This document shows positions 55,062 through 64,000 of a stretch of DNA of 64,000 bases, piece after piece. Origin of the DNA: Muricea muricata (Eukaryota; Cnidaria; Anthozoa; Malacalcyonacea; Plexauridae); the NCBI GenBank assembly GCA_963855995.1, contig OY979716.1:54006158-54070157 (forward strand), read 5' to 3'. The position numbers were made by a program, and so were the translations under genes. Below the pieces are notes generated by a model. It saw nothing but the letters and a program-made list of their open reading frames with translations, made no database searches and was not told the origin of the DNA. How positions within the stretch are numbered: the first letter of the stretch is position 1; every line of letters starts with the position of its first letter.

Positions 55062-55416
55062 GAGAACAATCCCACCAACATCCAACATTTTTTTAAGAAA
55101 GGATTTGAAAAACAATAACAAGGTAATACCATCGGCAACTGTTATCGAGGTCAGTAAATTTATTGTGTTCTGCACCAGAGATGAACTGGTGGTTCCAGAC
55201 CCACTTCCAGATTCTTTTTCAGTCACTATTTGCGCTGTTTGTAATATTTCGTGTAGGACAGAAATTAAATTTTTAAAGCAATACTTTTAATGGGGCTTCT
55301 CGGGAGAAAGTGTGTCAGAACATACAACATTAAAATAAATGATATGCAATCGTCACAAACGTTTCCAAGCTTATCAATCACTTAAAAAAGTTCTTTTTCT
55401 GCAGTTTTTTAATTAT

Positions 55417-55488
55417 GGGCTTGCACGCGGATCGAACTTGTGACCACTCGCACCTTAAAAGAGGAGCACATTACTAAACAAGTAAGCC
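55417..55488 (-). pseudogene. tRNA-Pro-like relic, unit 44
   Basis: TTCGA core. Confidence 0.7.
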
Positions 55489-55611
55489 AGGAATTATTAC
55501 AGGATATCTAACAATTTGTCACAAAAATAAGAGGAAAATAATAAAAAAAGTATCACCATTATCATTCGTGATCGTGGTTAGTAAATTCAGTTTTGGTTGT
55601 GGCCTGAAGAT

Positions 55612-55684
55612 GGCCTCGTGGCCAAATGGATAAGGTGTCTGACTTCGGATCAGAAAATTGAAGGTTCAAATCCTGTCGGGGTTG
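55612..55684 (+). tRNA. tRNA-Arg(TCG), unit 44
   Basis: TTCAA T loop; A13/A22 mismatch. Confidence 0.82.
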
Positions 55685-55948
55685 CATTATTTTCTGCATG
55701 TTGTTAAACTATGCAATTCCTGCAAAAAAAGTGGAATTTTTTCTCTTAATTTTGATATGCCTTTTCCAAATTATTATTTGACAAAAAACTGTTAGTGTAC
55801 TACTGTTGCTGTGCCAGGCGAACATGCAAGGCGAGGGTTACTGAATCTCTAGCAACTGCCATGCAACAAGTTTCCACATCCCACACAACAACTTCAATGA
55901 AACAGCATGGCACATCTAACAGCTGATGGCCGATAAATAAAACGAAAC

Positions 55949-56029
55949 TGGCAGCGGTTGGATTCGAACCCACGCCATAGAATGACTGGTGCCTAAAACC
56001 AGCGCCTTAGACCACTCGGCCACGCTACC
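55949..56029 (-). tRNA. tRNA-Leu(TAG), unit 44
   Basis: G51/A63 mismatch. Confidence 0.82.
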
Positions 56030-56265
56030 ACCTTCATCTCGATGGTGTTTCTTTTTGCTTTACACGCCCTAATTATATATTTAGTATGGTAATCTCTCTC
56101 GCTTTCAGGTATTATTTACGGGATTCCTAACATTTTCTACGACAGAAGTAAAATTTAAAAAAGTAATATTTCCAAATACCTATTTCGGAGAAAGTTTTTC
56201 AGAATATATAACATAAAAATAGACCTGGTTTCCAAAGTTAGTAATGTTACAAGTCTTGGAATTAT

Positions 56266-56337
56266 GGGTTTGCACGGGAATCGAACCCGTGACCTCTCGC
56301 ACCCGAAGCGAGAATGATACCTCTAGACCAGCAAGCC
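56266..56337 (-). tRNA. tRNA-Pro(CGG), unit 45
   Basis: Consensus A box and T arm. Confidence 0.9.
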
Positions 56338-56692
56338 GAGAACAATCCCACCAACATCCAACATTTCTTTAAGAAAGGATTTGAAAAACAATAACAAGGT
56401 TATACCATCGGCAACTGTGATCGAGGTCAGTAAATTTATTGTGTTCTGCACCAGACATGAACTGGTGGTTCCAGACCCACTTCCAGATTCTTTTTCAGTC
56501 ACTATTTGCGCTGTTTGTAATATTTTGTGTAGGACAGAAATTAAATTTTTAAACCAATACTTTTAATGGGGCTTCTTGGGAGAAAGTGTGTCAGAACATA
56601 CAACATTAAAATAAATGATATGCAATCGTCACAAACGTTTCCAAGCTTATCAATCACTCAAAAAAGTTCTTTTTCTGCAGTTTTTTAATTAT

Positions 56693-56764
56693 GGGCTTGC
56701 ACGCGGATCGAACTTGTGACCACTCGCACCTTAAAAGAGGAGCACATTACTAAACAAGTAAGCC
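56693..56764 (-). pseudogene. tRNA-Pro-like relic, unit 45
   Basis: TTCGA core. Confidence 0.7.
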
Positions 56765-56887
56765 AGGAATTATTACAGGATATCTAACAATTTGTCACAA
56801 AAATAAGAGGAAAATAATAAAAAAAGTATCACCATTATCATTCGTGATCGTGGTTAGTAAATTTAGTTTTGGTTGTGGCCTGAAGAT

Positions 56888-56960
56888 GGCCTCGTGGCCA
56901 AATGGATAAGGTGTCTGACTTCGGATCAGAAAATTGAAGGTTCAAATCCTGTCGGGGTTG
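56888..56960 (+). tRNA. tRNA-Arg(TCG), unit 45
   Basis: TTCAA T loop; A13/A22 mismatch. Confidence 0.82.
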
Positions 56961-57225
56961 CAATATTTTCTGCATGTTGTTAAACTATGCAATTCCTGCA
57001 AAAAAAGTGGAATTTTTTCTCTTAATTTTGATATGCCTTTTCCAAATTATTATTTGACAAAAAACTCTTAATGTACTACTGTTGCTGTGCCAGGCGAACA
57101 TGCAAGGCGAGGGTTACTGAATCTCTAGCAACTGCCATGCAACAAGTTTCCACATCCCACACAACAACTTCAATGAAACAGCATGGCACATCTAACAACT
57201 GATGGCCAATAAATTAAAACGAAAC

Positions 57226-57306
57226 TGGCAGCGGTGGGATTCGAACCCACGCCATAGAATGACTGGTGCCTAAAACCAGCGCCTTAGACCAATCAACCAC
57301 GCTACC
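57226..57306 (-). tRNA. tRNA-Leu(TAG), unit 45, A box damaged
   Basis: T at A-box R15; lacks the C25G of its partner unit 35. Confidence 0.68.
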
Positions 57307-57544
57307 ACCTTCATCTCAGTGGTGTTTTTTTTTTTGCTTTACACGCCCTAATTATATATTTAGTATGGTAATCTCTCTCGCTTTCAGGTATTATTTACGG
57401 GATTCCTAACATTTTCTACGACAGAAGTAAAATTTAAAAAAGTAATATTTCCAAATACCTATTTCGGAGAAAGTTTTTCAGAATATATAACATAAAAATA
57501 GACCTGGTTTCCAAAGTTAGTAATGTTACAAGTCTTGGAATTAT

Positions 57545-57616
57545 GGGTTTGCACGGGAATCGAACCCGTGACCTCTCGCACCCGAAGCGAGAATGATACC
57601 TCTAGACCAGCAAGCC
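57545..57616 (-). tRNA. tRNA-Pro(CGG), unit 46
   Basis: Consensus A box and T arm. Confidence 0.9.
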
Positions 57617-57971
57617 GAGAACAATCCCACCAACATCCAACATTTTTTTAAGAAAGGATTTGAAAAACAATAACAAGGTTATACCATCGGCAACTGTGAT
57701 CGAGGTCAGTAAATTTATTGTGTTCTGCACCAGACATGAACTGGTGGTTCCAGACCCACTTCCAGATTCTTTTTCAGTCACTATTTGCGCTGTTTGTAAT
57801 ATTTCGTGTAGGACAGAAATTAAATTTTTAAAGCAATACTTTTAATGGGGCTTCTCGGGAGAAAGTGCGTCAGAACATAAAACATTAAAATAAATGATAT
57901 GCAATCGTCACAAACGTTTCCAAGCTTATCAATCACTCAAAAAAGTTCTTTTTCTGCAGTTTTTTAATTAT

Positions 57972-58043
57972 GGGCTTGCACGCCGATCAAACTTGTGACC
58001 ACTCGCACGTTAAAAGAGGAGCACATTACTAAACAAGTAAGCC
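57972..58043 (-). pseudogene. tRNA-Pro-like relic, unit 46
   Basis: TTTGA core; AAC at the anticodon, as unit 36. Confidence 0.7.
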
Positions 58044-58166
58044 AGGAATTATTACAGGATATCTAACAATTTGTCACAAAAATAAGAGGAAAATAATCAA
58101 AAAAGTATCACCATTATCATTCGTGATCGTGGTTAGTAAATTTAGTTTCGGTTGTGGCCTGAAGAT

Positions 58167-58239
58167 GGCCTCGTGGCCAAATGGATAAGGTGTCTGACTT
58201 CGGATCAGAAAATTGAAGGCTCAAATCCTGTCGGGGTCG
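58167..58239 (+). tRNA. tRNA-Arg(TCG), unit 46
   Basis: TCG, T54C, A13/A22 mismatch. Confidence 0.7.
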
Positions 58240-58504
58240 CAATCTTTTCTGCATGTTGTTAAACTATGCAATTGTGGCATAAAAAGTGGAATTTTTTTCT
58301 TTCAATTTTGATATTCCTATTCCAAATTACTATTTGACAAAAAACTGTTAATGTACTACTGTTGCTGTCCCAGGCGAACATGCAAGGCGAGGGTTACTGA
58401 GTCTCTAGCAACTGCCATGCAACAAGTTTCCACATCCCGCACAATAACTTCAATGAAACAGCATGGCACAACTAACAGCTGATGGCCCATAAATAAAACG
58501 AAAC

Positions 58505-58585
58505 TGGCAGCGGTGGGATTCGAACCCACGCCATAGAATGACTGGTGCCTAAAACCAGCGCCTTAGACCACTTGGCCACGCTACC
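58505..58585 (-). tRNA. tRNA-Leu(TAG), unit 46
   Basis: All stems intact; G13 to A. Confidence 0.9.
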
Positions 58586-58820
58586 ACCTTCATCTCGATG
58601 GTGTTTCTTTTTGCTTTAGACGCCCTAATTATATATTTAGTATGGTAATCTCTCTCGCTTTCAAGTATTATTTACGGGATTCCTAACATTTTGTACGACA
58701 GAAGTAAAATTTAAAAAAGTAATACTTCCAAATACCTATTTCGGAGAAAGTTTTTCAGAATATATAACATAAAAATAGACCTGGTTTCCAAAGTTAGAAT
58801 GTTACGAGTCCCAGAATTAT

Positions 58821-58892
58821 GGGTTTGCACGGGAATCGAACCCGTGATCTCTCGCACCCGAAGCGAGAATAATACCTGTAGACCAGCAAGCC
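58821..58892 (-). tRNA. tRNA-Pro(CGG), unit 47
   Basis: Carries the 2-nt flank deletion and GATCAC variable loop otherwise seen with CGA copies, but the anticodon is CGG. Confidence 0.84.
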
Positions 58893-59247
58893 GAGAACAA
58901 TCCCACCAACATCCAACATTTTTTTAAGAAAGGATTTGAAAAACAATAACAAGGTAATACCATCGGCAACTGTGATCGAGGTCAGTAAATTTATTGTGTT
59001 CTGCACCAGAGATGAACTGGTGGTTCCAGACCCACTTCCAGATTCTTTTTCAGTCACTATTTGCGCTGTTTGTAATATTTCGTGTAGGACAGAAATTAAA
59101 TTTTTAAAGCAATACTTTTAATGGGGCTTCTCGGGAGAAAGTGTGTCAGAACATACAACATTAAAATAAATGATATGCAATCGTCACAAACGTTTCCAAG
59201 CTTATCAATCACTCAAAAAAGTTCTTTTTCTGCAGTTTTTTAATTAT

Positions 59248-59319
59248 GGGCTTGCACGCGGATCGAACTTGTGACCACTCGCACCTTAAAAGAGGAGCAC
59301 ATTACTAAACAAGTAAGCC
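59248..59319 (-). pseudogene. tRNA-Pro-like relic, unit 47
   Basis: TTCGA core. Confidence 0.7.
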
Positions 59320-59442
59320 AGGAATTATTACAGGATATCTAACAATTTGTCACAAAAATAAGAGGAAAATAATAAAAAAAGTATCACCATTATCATTCGT
59401 GATCGTGGTTAGTAAATTCAGTTTTGGTTGTGGCCTGAAGAT

Positions 59443-59515
59443 GGCCTCGTGGAAAAATGGATAAGGTGTCTGACTTCGGATCAGAAAATTGAAGGTTCAA
59501 ATCCTGTCGGGGTTG
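59443..59515 (+). tRNA. tRNA-Arg(TCG), unit 47, D stem destroyed
   Basis: GGAAAAATGG lesion as units 37 and 38. Confidence 0.58.
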
Positions 59516-59779
59516 CATTATTTTCTGCATGTTGTTAAACTATGCAATTCCTGCAAAAAAAGTGGAATTTTTTCTCTTAATTTTGATATGCCTTTTCCAA
59601 ATTATTATTTGACAAAAAACTGTTAGTGTACTACTGTTGCTGTGCCAGGCGAACATGCAAGGCGAGGGTTACTGAATCTCTAGCAACTGCCATGCAACAA
59701 GTTTCCACATCCCAAACAACAACTTCAATGAAACAGCATGGCACATCTAACAGCTGATGGCCGATAAATAAAACGAAAC

Positions 59780-59860
59780 TGGCAGCGGTTGGATTCGAAC
59801 CCACGCCATAGAATGACTGGTGCCTAAAACCAGCGCCTTAGACCACTCGGCCACGCTACC
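59780..59860 (-). tRNA. tRNA-Leu(TAG), unit 47
   Basis: G51/A63 mismatch. Confidence 0.82.
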
Positions 59861-60096
59861 ACCTTCATCTCGATGGTGTTTCTTTTTGCTTTACACGCCC
59901 TAATTATATATTTAGTATGGTAATCTCTCTCGCTTTCAGGTATTATTTACGGGATTCCTAACATTTTCTACGACAGAAGTAAAATTTAAAAAAGTAATAT
60001 TTCCAAATACCTATTTCGGAGAAAGTTTTTCAGAATATATAACATAAAAATAGACCTGGTTTCCAAAGTTAGTAATGTTACAAGTCTTGGAATTAT

Positions 60097-60168
60097 GGGT
60101 TTGCACGGGAATCGAACCCGTGACCTCTCGCACCCGAAGCGAGAATGATACCTCTAGACCAGCAAGCC
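60097..60168 (-). tRNA. tRNA-Pro(CGG), unit 48
   Basis: Consensus A box and T arm. Confidence 0.9.
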
Positions 60169-60523
60169 GAGAACAATCCCACCAACATCCAACATTTCTT
60201 TAAGAAAGGATTTGAAAAACAATAACAAGGTTATACCATCGGCAACTGTGATCGAGGTCAGTAAATTTATTGTGTTCTGCACCAGACATGAACTGGTGGT
60301 TCCAGACCCACTTCCAGATTCTTTTTCAGTCACTATTTGCGCTGTTTGTAATATTTCGTGTAGGACAGAAATTAAATTTTTAAAGCAATACTTTTAATGG
60401 CGCTTCTCGGGAGAAAGTGCGTCAGAACATAAAACATTAAAATAAATGATATGCAATTGTCACAAACGTTTCCAAGCTTATCAATCACTCAAGAAAGTTC
60501 TTTTTGTGCAGTTTTTTAACTAT

Positions 60524-60595
60524 GGGCTTGCACACGGATCGAACTTGTGACCACTCGCACCTTAAAAGAGGAGCACATTACTAAACAAGTAAGCC
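60524..60595 (-). pseudogene. tRNA-Pro-like relic, unit 48
   Basis: TTCGA core; as unit 39. Confidence 0.7.
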
Positions 60596-60718
60596 AGGAA
60601 TTATTAAAGGATATCTGACAATTTGTCACAAAAATAAGAGGAAAATAATCCAAAAAGTATCACCATTATCATTCGTGATCGTGGTTCGTAAATTTAGTTT
60701 TGGTTGTGGCCTGAAGAC

Positions 60719-60791
60719 GGCCTCGTGGCCTAATGGATAAGGTGTCTGACTTCGGATCAGAAAATTGAAGGTTCAAATCCTGTCGGGGTTG
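60719..60791 (+). tRNA. tRNA-Arg(TCG), unit 48
   Basis: Best-preserved form, identical in type to units 1 and 7; lacks the G37T of unit 39. Confidence 0.9.
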
Positions 60792-61055
60792 CAATATTTT
60801 CTGCATGTTGTTAAACTATGCAATTGTGGCATAAAAAGTGGAATTTTTTTCCCTGAATTTAATATGCCTCTTCCAAATTACTATTTGAAAAAAAACTCTT
60901 AATGTACTACTGTTGCTGTCACAGGCGAACATGCAAGGCGAGGGTTACTGAATCTCTAGCAACTGCCATGCAACAAGTTTCCACATCCCACACAACAACT
61001 TCAATGAAACAGCATGGCACATCTAACAACTGATGGCCGATAAATAAAATGAAAC

Positions 61056-61136
61056 TGGCAGCGGTGGGATTCGAACCCACGCCATAGAATGACTGGTGCC
61101 TAAAACCAGCGCCTTAGACCAATCAACCACGCTACC
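61056..61136 (-). tRNA. tRNA-Leu(TAG), unit 48, A box damaged
   Basis: T at A-box R15; B box intact, unlike unit 39. Confidence 0.68.
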
Positions 61137-61373
61137 ACCTTCATCTCAGTGGTGTTTTTTTTTTGCTTTACACGCCCTAATTATACATTTAGTATGGCAA
61201 TCTCTCTCGCTTTCAGGTATTATTTACGGGATTCCTAACATTTTGTACGACAGAAGTAAAATTTAAAAAAGTAATATTTTCAAATACCTATTTCGGAGAA
61301 AGTTTTTCAGAATCTATAACATAAAAATAGACCTGGTTTCCAAAGTTAGTAATGTTACGAGTCCCAGAATTAT

Positions 61374-61445
61374 GGGTTTGCATGGGAATCGAACCCGTGA
61401 CCTCTCGCACCCGAAGCGAGAATAATAACTGTAGACCAGCAAGCC
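61374..61445 (-). tRNA. tRNA-Pro(CGG), unit 49, A box damaged
   Basis: G19 to T and C50/A64, as unit 40. Confidence 0.65.
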
Positions 61446-61800
61446 GAGAACAATCCCACCATCATCCACCATTTTTTTAAGAAAGGATTTGAAAAACAAT
61501 AACAAGGTAATACCATCAGCAACTGTGATCGAGGTCAGTAAATTTATTGTGTTCTGCACCAGAGATGAACTGGTGGTTCCAGACCCACTTCCAGATTCTT
61601 TTTCAGTCACTATTTGCGCTGTTTGTAATATTTTGTGTAGGACAGAAATTAAATTTTTAAACCAATACTTTTAATGGGGCTTCTTGGGAGAAAGTGTGTC
61701 AGAACATACAACATTAAAATAAATGATATGCAATCGTCACAAACGTTTCCAAGCTTATCAATCACTCAAAAAAGTTCTTTTTCTGCAGTTTTTTAATTAT

Positions 61801-61872
61801 GGGCTTGCACACGGATCGAACTTGTGACCACTCGCACCTTAAAAGAGGAGCACATTACTAAACAAGTAAGCC
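61801..61872 (-). pseudogene. tRNA-Pro-like relic, unit 49
   Basis: TTCGA core; as unit 40. Confidence 0.7.
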
Positions 61873-61995
61873 AGGAATTATTACAGGATATCTAACAATT
61901 TGTCACAAAAATAAGAGGAAAATAATAAAAAAAGTATCACCATTATCATTCGTGATCGTGGTTAGTAAATTTAGTTTTGGTTGTGGCCTGAAGAT

Positions 61996-62068
61996 GGCCT
62001 CGTGGCCAAATGGATAAGGTGTCTGACTTCGGATCAGAAAATTGAAGGTTCAAATCCTGTCGGGGTTG
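61996..62068 (+). tRNA. tRNA-Arg(TCG), unit 49
   Basis: TTCAA T loop; A13/A22 mismatch. Confidence 0.82.
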
Positions 62069-62333
62069 CATTATTTTCTGCATGTTGTTAAACTATGCAA
62101 TTCCTGCAAAAAAAGTGGAATTTTTTCTCTTAATTTTGATATGCCTTTTCCAAATTATTATTTGACAAAAAACTGTTAGTGTACTACTGTTGCTGTGCCA
62201 GGCGAACATGCAAGGCGAGGGTTACTGAATCTCTAGCAACTGCCATGCAACAAGTTTCCACATCCCACACAACAACTTCAATGAAACAGCATGGCACATC
62301 TAACAGCTGATGGCCAATAAATTAAAACGAAAC

Positions 62334-62414
62334 TGGCAGCGGTTGGATTCGAACCCACGCCATAGAATGACTGGTGCCTAAAACCAGCGCCTTAGACCAC
62401 TCGGCCACGCTACC
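62334..62414 (-). tRNA. tRNA-Leu(TAG), unit 49
   Basis: G51/A63 mismatch. Confidence 0.82.
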
Positions 62415-62650
62415 ACCTTCATCTCGATGGTGTTTCTTTTTGCTTTACACGCCCTAATTATATATTTAGTATGGTAATCTCTCTCGCTTTCAGGTATTAT
62501 TTACGGGATTCCTAACATTTTCTACGACAGAAGTAAAATTTAAAAAAGTAATATTTCCAAATACCTATTTCGGAGAAAGTTTTTCAGAATATATAACATA
62601 AAAATAGACCTGGTTTCCAAAGTTAGCAATGTTACAAGTCTTGGAATTAT

Positions 62651-62722
62651 GGGTTTGCACGGGAATCGAACCCGTGACCTCTCGCACCCGAAGCGAGAAT
62701 GATACCTCTAGACCAGCCAGCC
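62651..62722 (-). tRNA. tRNA-Pro(CGG), unit 50
   Basis: Consensus A box; T5 to G adds a G5/A68 acceptor mismatch. Confidence 0.8.
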
Positions 62723-63077
62723 GAGAACAATCCCACCAACATCCAACATTTTTTTAAGAAAGGATTTGAAAAACAATAACAAGGTTATACCATCGGCAAC
62801 TGTGATCGAGGTCAGTAAATTTATTGTGTTCTGCACCAGACATGAACTGGTGGTTCCAGACCCACTTCCAGATTCTTTTTCAGTCACTATTTGCGCTGTT
62901 TGTAATATTTCGTGTAGGACAGAAATTAAATTTTTAAAGCAATACTTTTAATGGGGCTTCTCGGGAGAAAGTGCGTCAGAACATAAAACATTAAAATAAA
63001 TGATATGCAATCGTCACAAACGTTTCCAAGCTTATCAATCACTCAAAAAAGTTCTTTTTCTGCAGTTTTTTAATTAT

Positions 63078-63149
63078 GGGCCTGCACGCCGATCAAACTT
63101 GTGACCACTCGCACCTTAAAAGAGGAGCACATTACTAAACAAGTAAGCC
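63078..63149 (-). pseudogene. tRNA-Pro-like relic, unit 50
   Basis: TTTGA core; as unit 41. Confidence 0.7.
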
Positions 63150-63272
63150 AGGAATTATTACAGGATATCTAACAATTTGTCACAAAAATAAGAGGAAAAT
63201 AATCAAAAAAGTATCACCATTATCATTCGTGATCGTGGTTAGTAAATTTAGTTTTGGTTGTGGCCTGAAGAT

Positions 63273-63345
63273 GGCCTCGTGGCCAAAAGGATAAGGTGTC
63301 TGACTTCGGATCAGAAAATTGAAGGTTCAAATCCTGTCGGGGTCG
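63273..63345 (+). tRNA. tRNA-Arg(TCG), unit 50
   Basis: TTCAA T loop joined to a CGGGGTC acceptor, so it mixes the two Arg haplotypes; D loop AAAAGG. Confidence 0.78.
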
Positions 63346-63610
63346 CAATCTTTTCTGCATGTTGTTAAACTATGCAATTGTGGCATAAAAAGTGGAATTT
63401 TTTTCTTTCAATTTTGATATTCCTATTCCAAATTACTATTTGACAAAAAACTGTTAATGTACTACTGTTGCTGTCCCAGGCGAACATGCAAGGCGAGGGT
63501 TACTGAGTCTCTAGCAACTGCCATGCAACAAGTTTCCACATCCCGCACAATAACTTCAATGAAACAGCATGGCACAACTAACAGCTGATGGCCCATAAAT
63601 AAAACGAAAC

Positions 63611-63691
63611 TGGCAGCGGTGGGATTCGAACCCACGCCATAGAATGACTGGTGCCTAAAACCAGCGCCTTAGACCACTTGGCCACGCTACC
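63611..63691 (-). tRNA. tRNA-Leu(TAG), unit 50
   Basis: All stems intact; G13 to A. Confidence 0.9.
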
Positions 63692-63926
63692 ACCTTCATC
63701 TCGATGGTGTTTCTTTTTGCTTTAGACGCCCTAATTATATATTTAGTATGGTAATCTCTCTCGCTTTCAAGTAATATTTACGGGATTCCTAACATTTTGT
63801 ACGACAGAAGTAAAATTTAAAAAAGTAATACTTCCAAATACCTATTTCGGAGAAAGTTTTTCAGAATATATAACATAAAAATAGACCTGGTTTCCAAAGT
63901 TAGAATGTTACGAGTCCCAGAATTAT

Positions 63927-63998
63927 GGGTTTGCACGGGAATCGAACCCGTGATCTCTCGCACTCGAAGCGAGAATAATACCTGTAGACCAGCAAGCC
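63927..63998 (-). tRNA. tRNA-Pro body with Ser anticodon CGA, unit 51
   Basis: CGA and the GATCAC variable loop, as unit 42. The gene is complete but its upstream region runs off the window. Confidence 0.77.
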
Positions 63999-64000
63999 GA

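Larger units (their letters stand above)
52474..63926. repeat. higher-order repeat, copy B (9 units)
   Basis: Units 42-50 repeat copy A in the same order without the equivalents of units 32, 33 and 38. Unit 51, cut by the window edge, begins like unit 42 at the same 11,491-bp offset, so a third copy probably follows. Some copy A mutations are absent here, for example the Arg G37T of unit 39. Confidence 0.85.
1..64000. repeat. tandem array of ~1277-bp four-element tRNA units
   Basis: The same unit recurs across the whole window. Successive tRNA-Pro starts (70, 1345, 2623, 3900 ... 62651, 63927) are 1274-1279 bp apart, giving 50 periods in 63,857 bp. Every unit has the same order and orientation: Pro(-), relic(-), Arg(+), Leu(-). 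The relic and Arg are divergent (123 nt apart); Arg and Leu converge (265 nt apart). Units differ by scattered substitutions and 1-3 nt indels, and shared variants mark sub-families, as expected for unequal crossover and gene conversion. No flanking unique DNA is seen at either edge. Confidence 0.97.

Noticed and set aside
1..64000. CRISPR array or bacterial tRNA operon
   Set aside because: Repeats are 1277 bp, not short direct repeats with unique spacers. The tRNAs lack encoded CCA, have Pol III T-run terminators, and are of eukaryotic type.
1..64000. tRNA-derived SINE family
   Set aside because: The copies are strictly head to tail with a fixed period and several intact tRNA genes. There is no poly-A tail or target-site duplication.

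Overview
The window lies entirely inside one long tandem array of tRNA genes. A unit of 1274-1279 bp (mean 1277 bp between successive tRNA-Pro starts) is repeated head to tail. It holds 50 complete units and the start of a 51st, and both window edges cut through a unit, so the array continues on each side. I find no protein-coding gene, rRNA or transposon. The open frames present are by-products of the repeat: the recurrent ones start at GTG or TTG, and most overlap tRNA sequence.

Each unit carries, in + strand order: (1) tRNA-Pro on the minus strand, 72 nt; (2) a 354-nt spacer; (3) a decayed 72-nt tRNA-Pro-like relic on the minus strand; (4) tRNA-Arg on the plus strand, 73 nt; (5) tRNA-Leu with a long variable arm on the minus strand, 81 nt; (6) an AT-rich spacer leading to the next tRNA-Pro. 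Totals are 51 Pro, 50 relic, 50 Arg and 50 Leu copies. Anticodons read from the sequence are Pro CGG x44 and CGA x7; Arg TCG x36, ACG x13 and TCA x1; Leu TAG x47, TAA x2 and TGG x1. The ancestral trio (Pro-CGG, Arg-TCG, Leu-TAG) reads CCG, CGA and CUA, all codons beginning with C and ending in a purine.

The genes have internal A and B boxes, no encoded 3' CCA and T-run terminators, so they are eukaryotic RNA polymerase III genes. The tRNA bodies, above all Leu-TAG and Arg-TCG, look like those of animals, so I infer a metazoan nuclear genome. The species cannot be named from this sequence. Tandem tRNA-gene arrays are known in other eukaryotes (for example Xenopus, zebrafish and Entamoeba), but I do not recognise this Pro/relic/Arg/Leu unit.

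The array evolves by unequal exchange and conversion. Two-unit blocks are duplicated (about 27.7-30.3 kb and 30.2-32.9 kb). A higher-order repeat runs from about 37.2 kb: a 12-unit block (to about 52.5 kb) is followed by a 9-unit version of itself (about 52.5-63.9 kb), and a third copy appears to begin at the right edge. Unit 42 is a visible recombinant. Many copies have damaged promoter boxes or stems, and several have changed anticodons that would alter decoding if they were expressed. In the entries, unit numbers run 1-51 by tRNA-Pro start, and tRNA positions use standard tRNA numbering.
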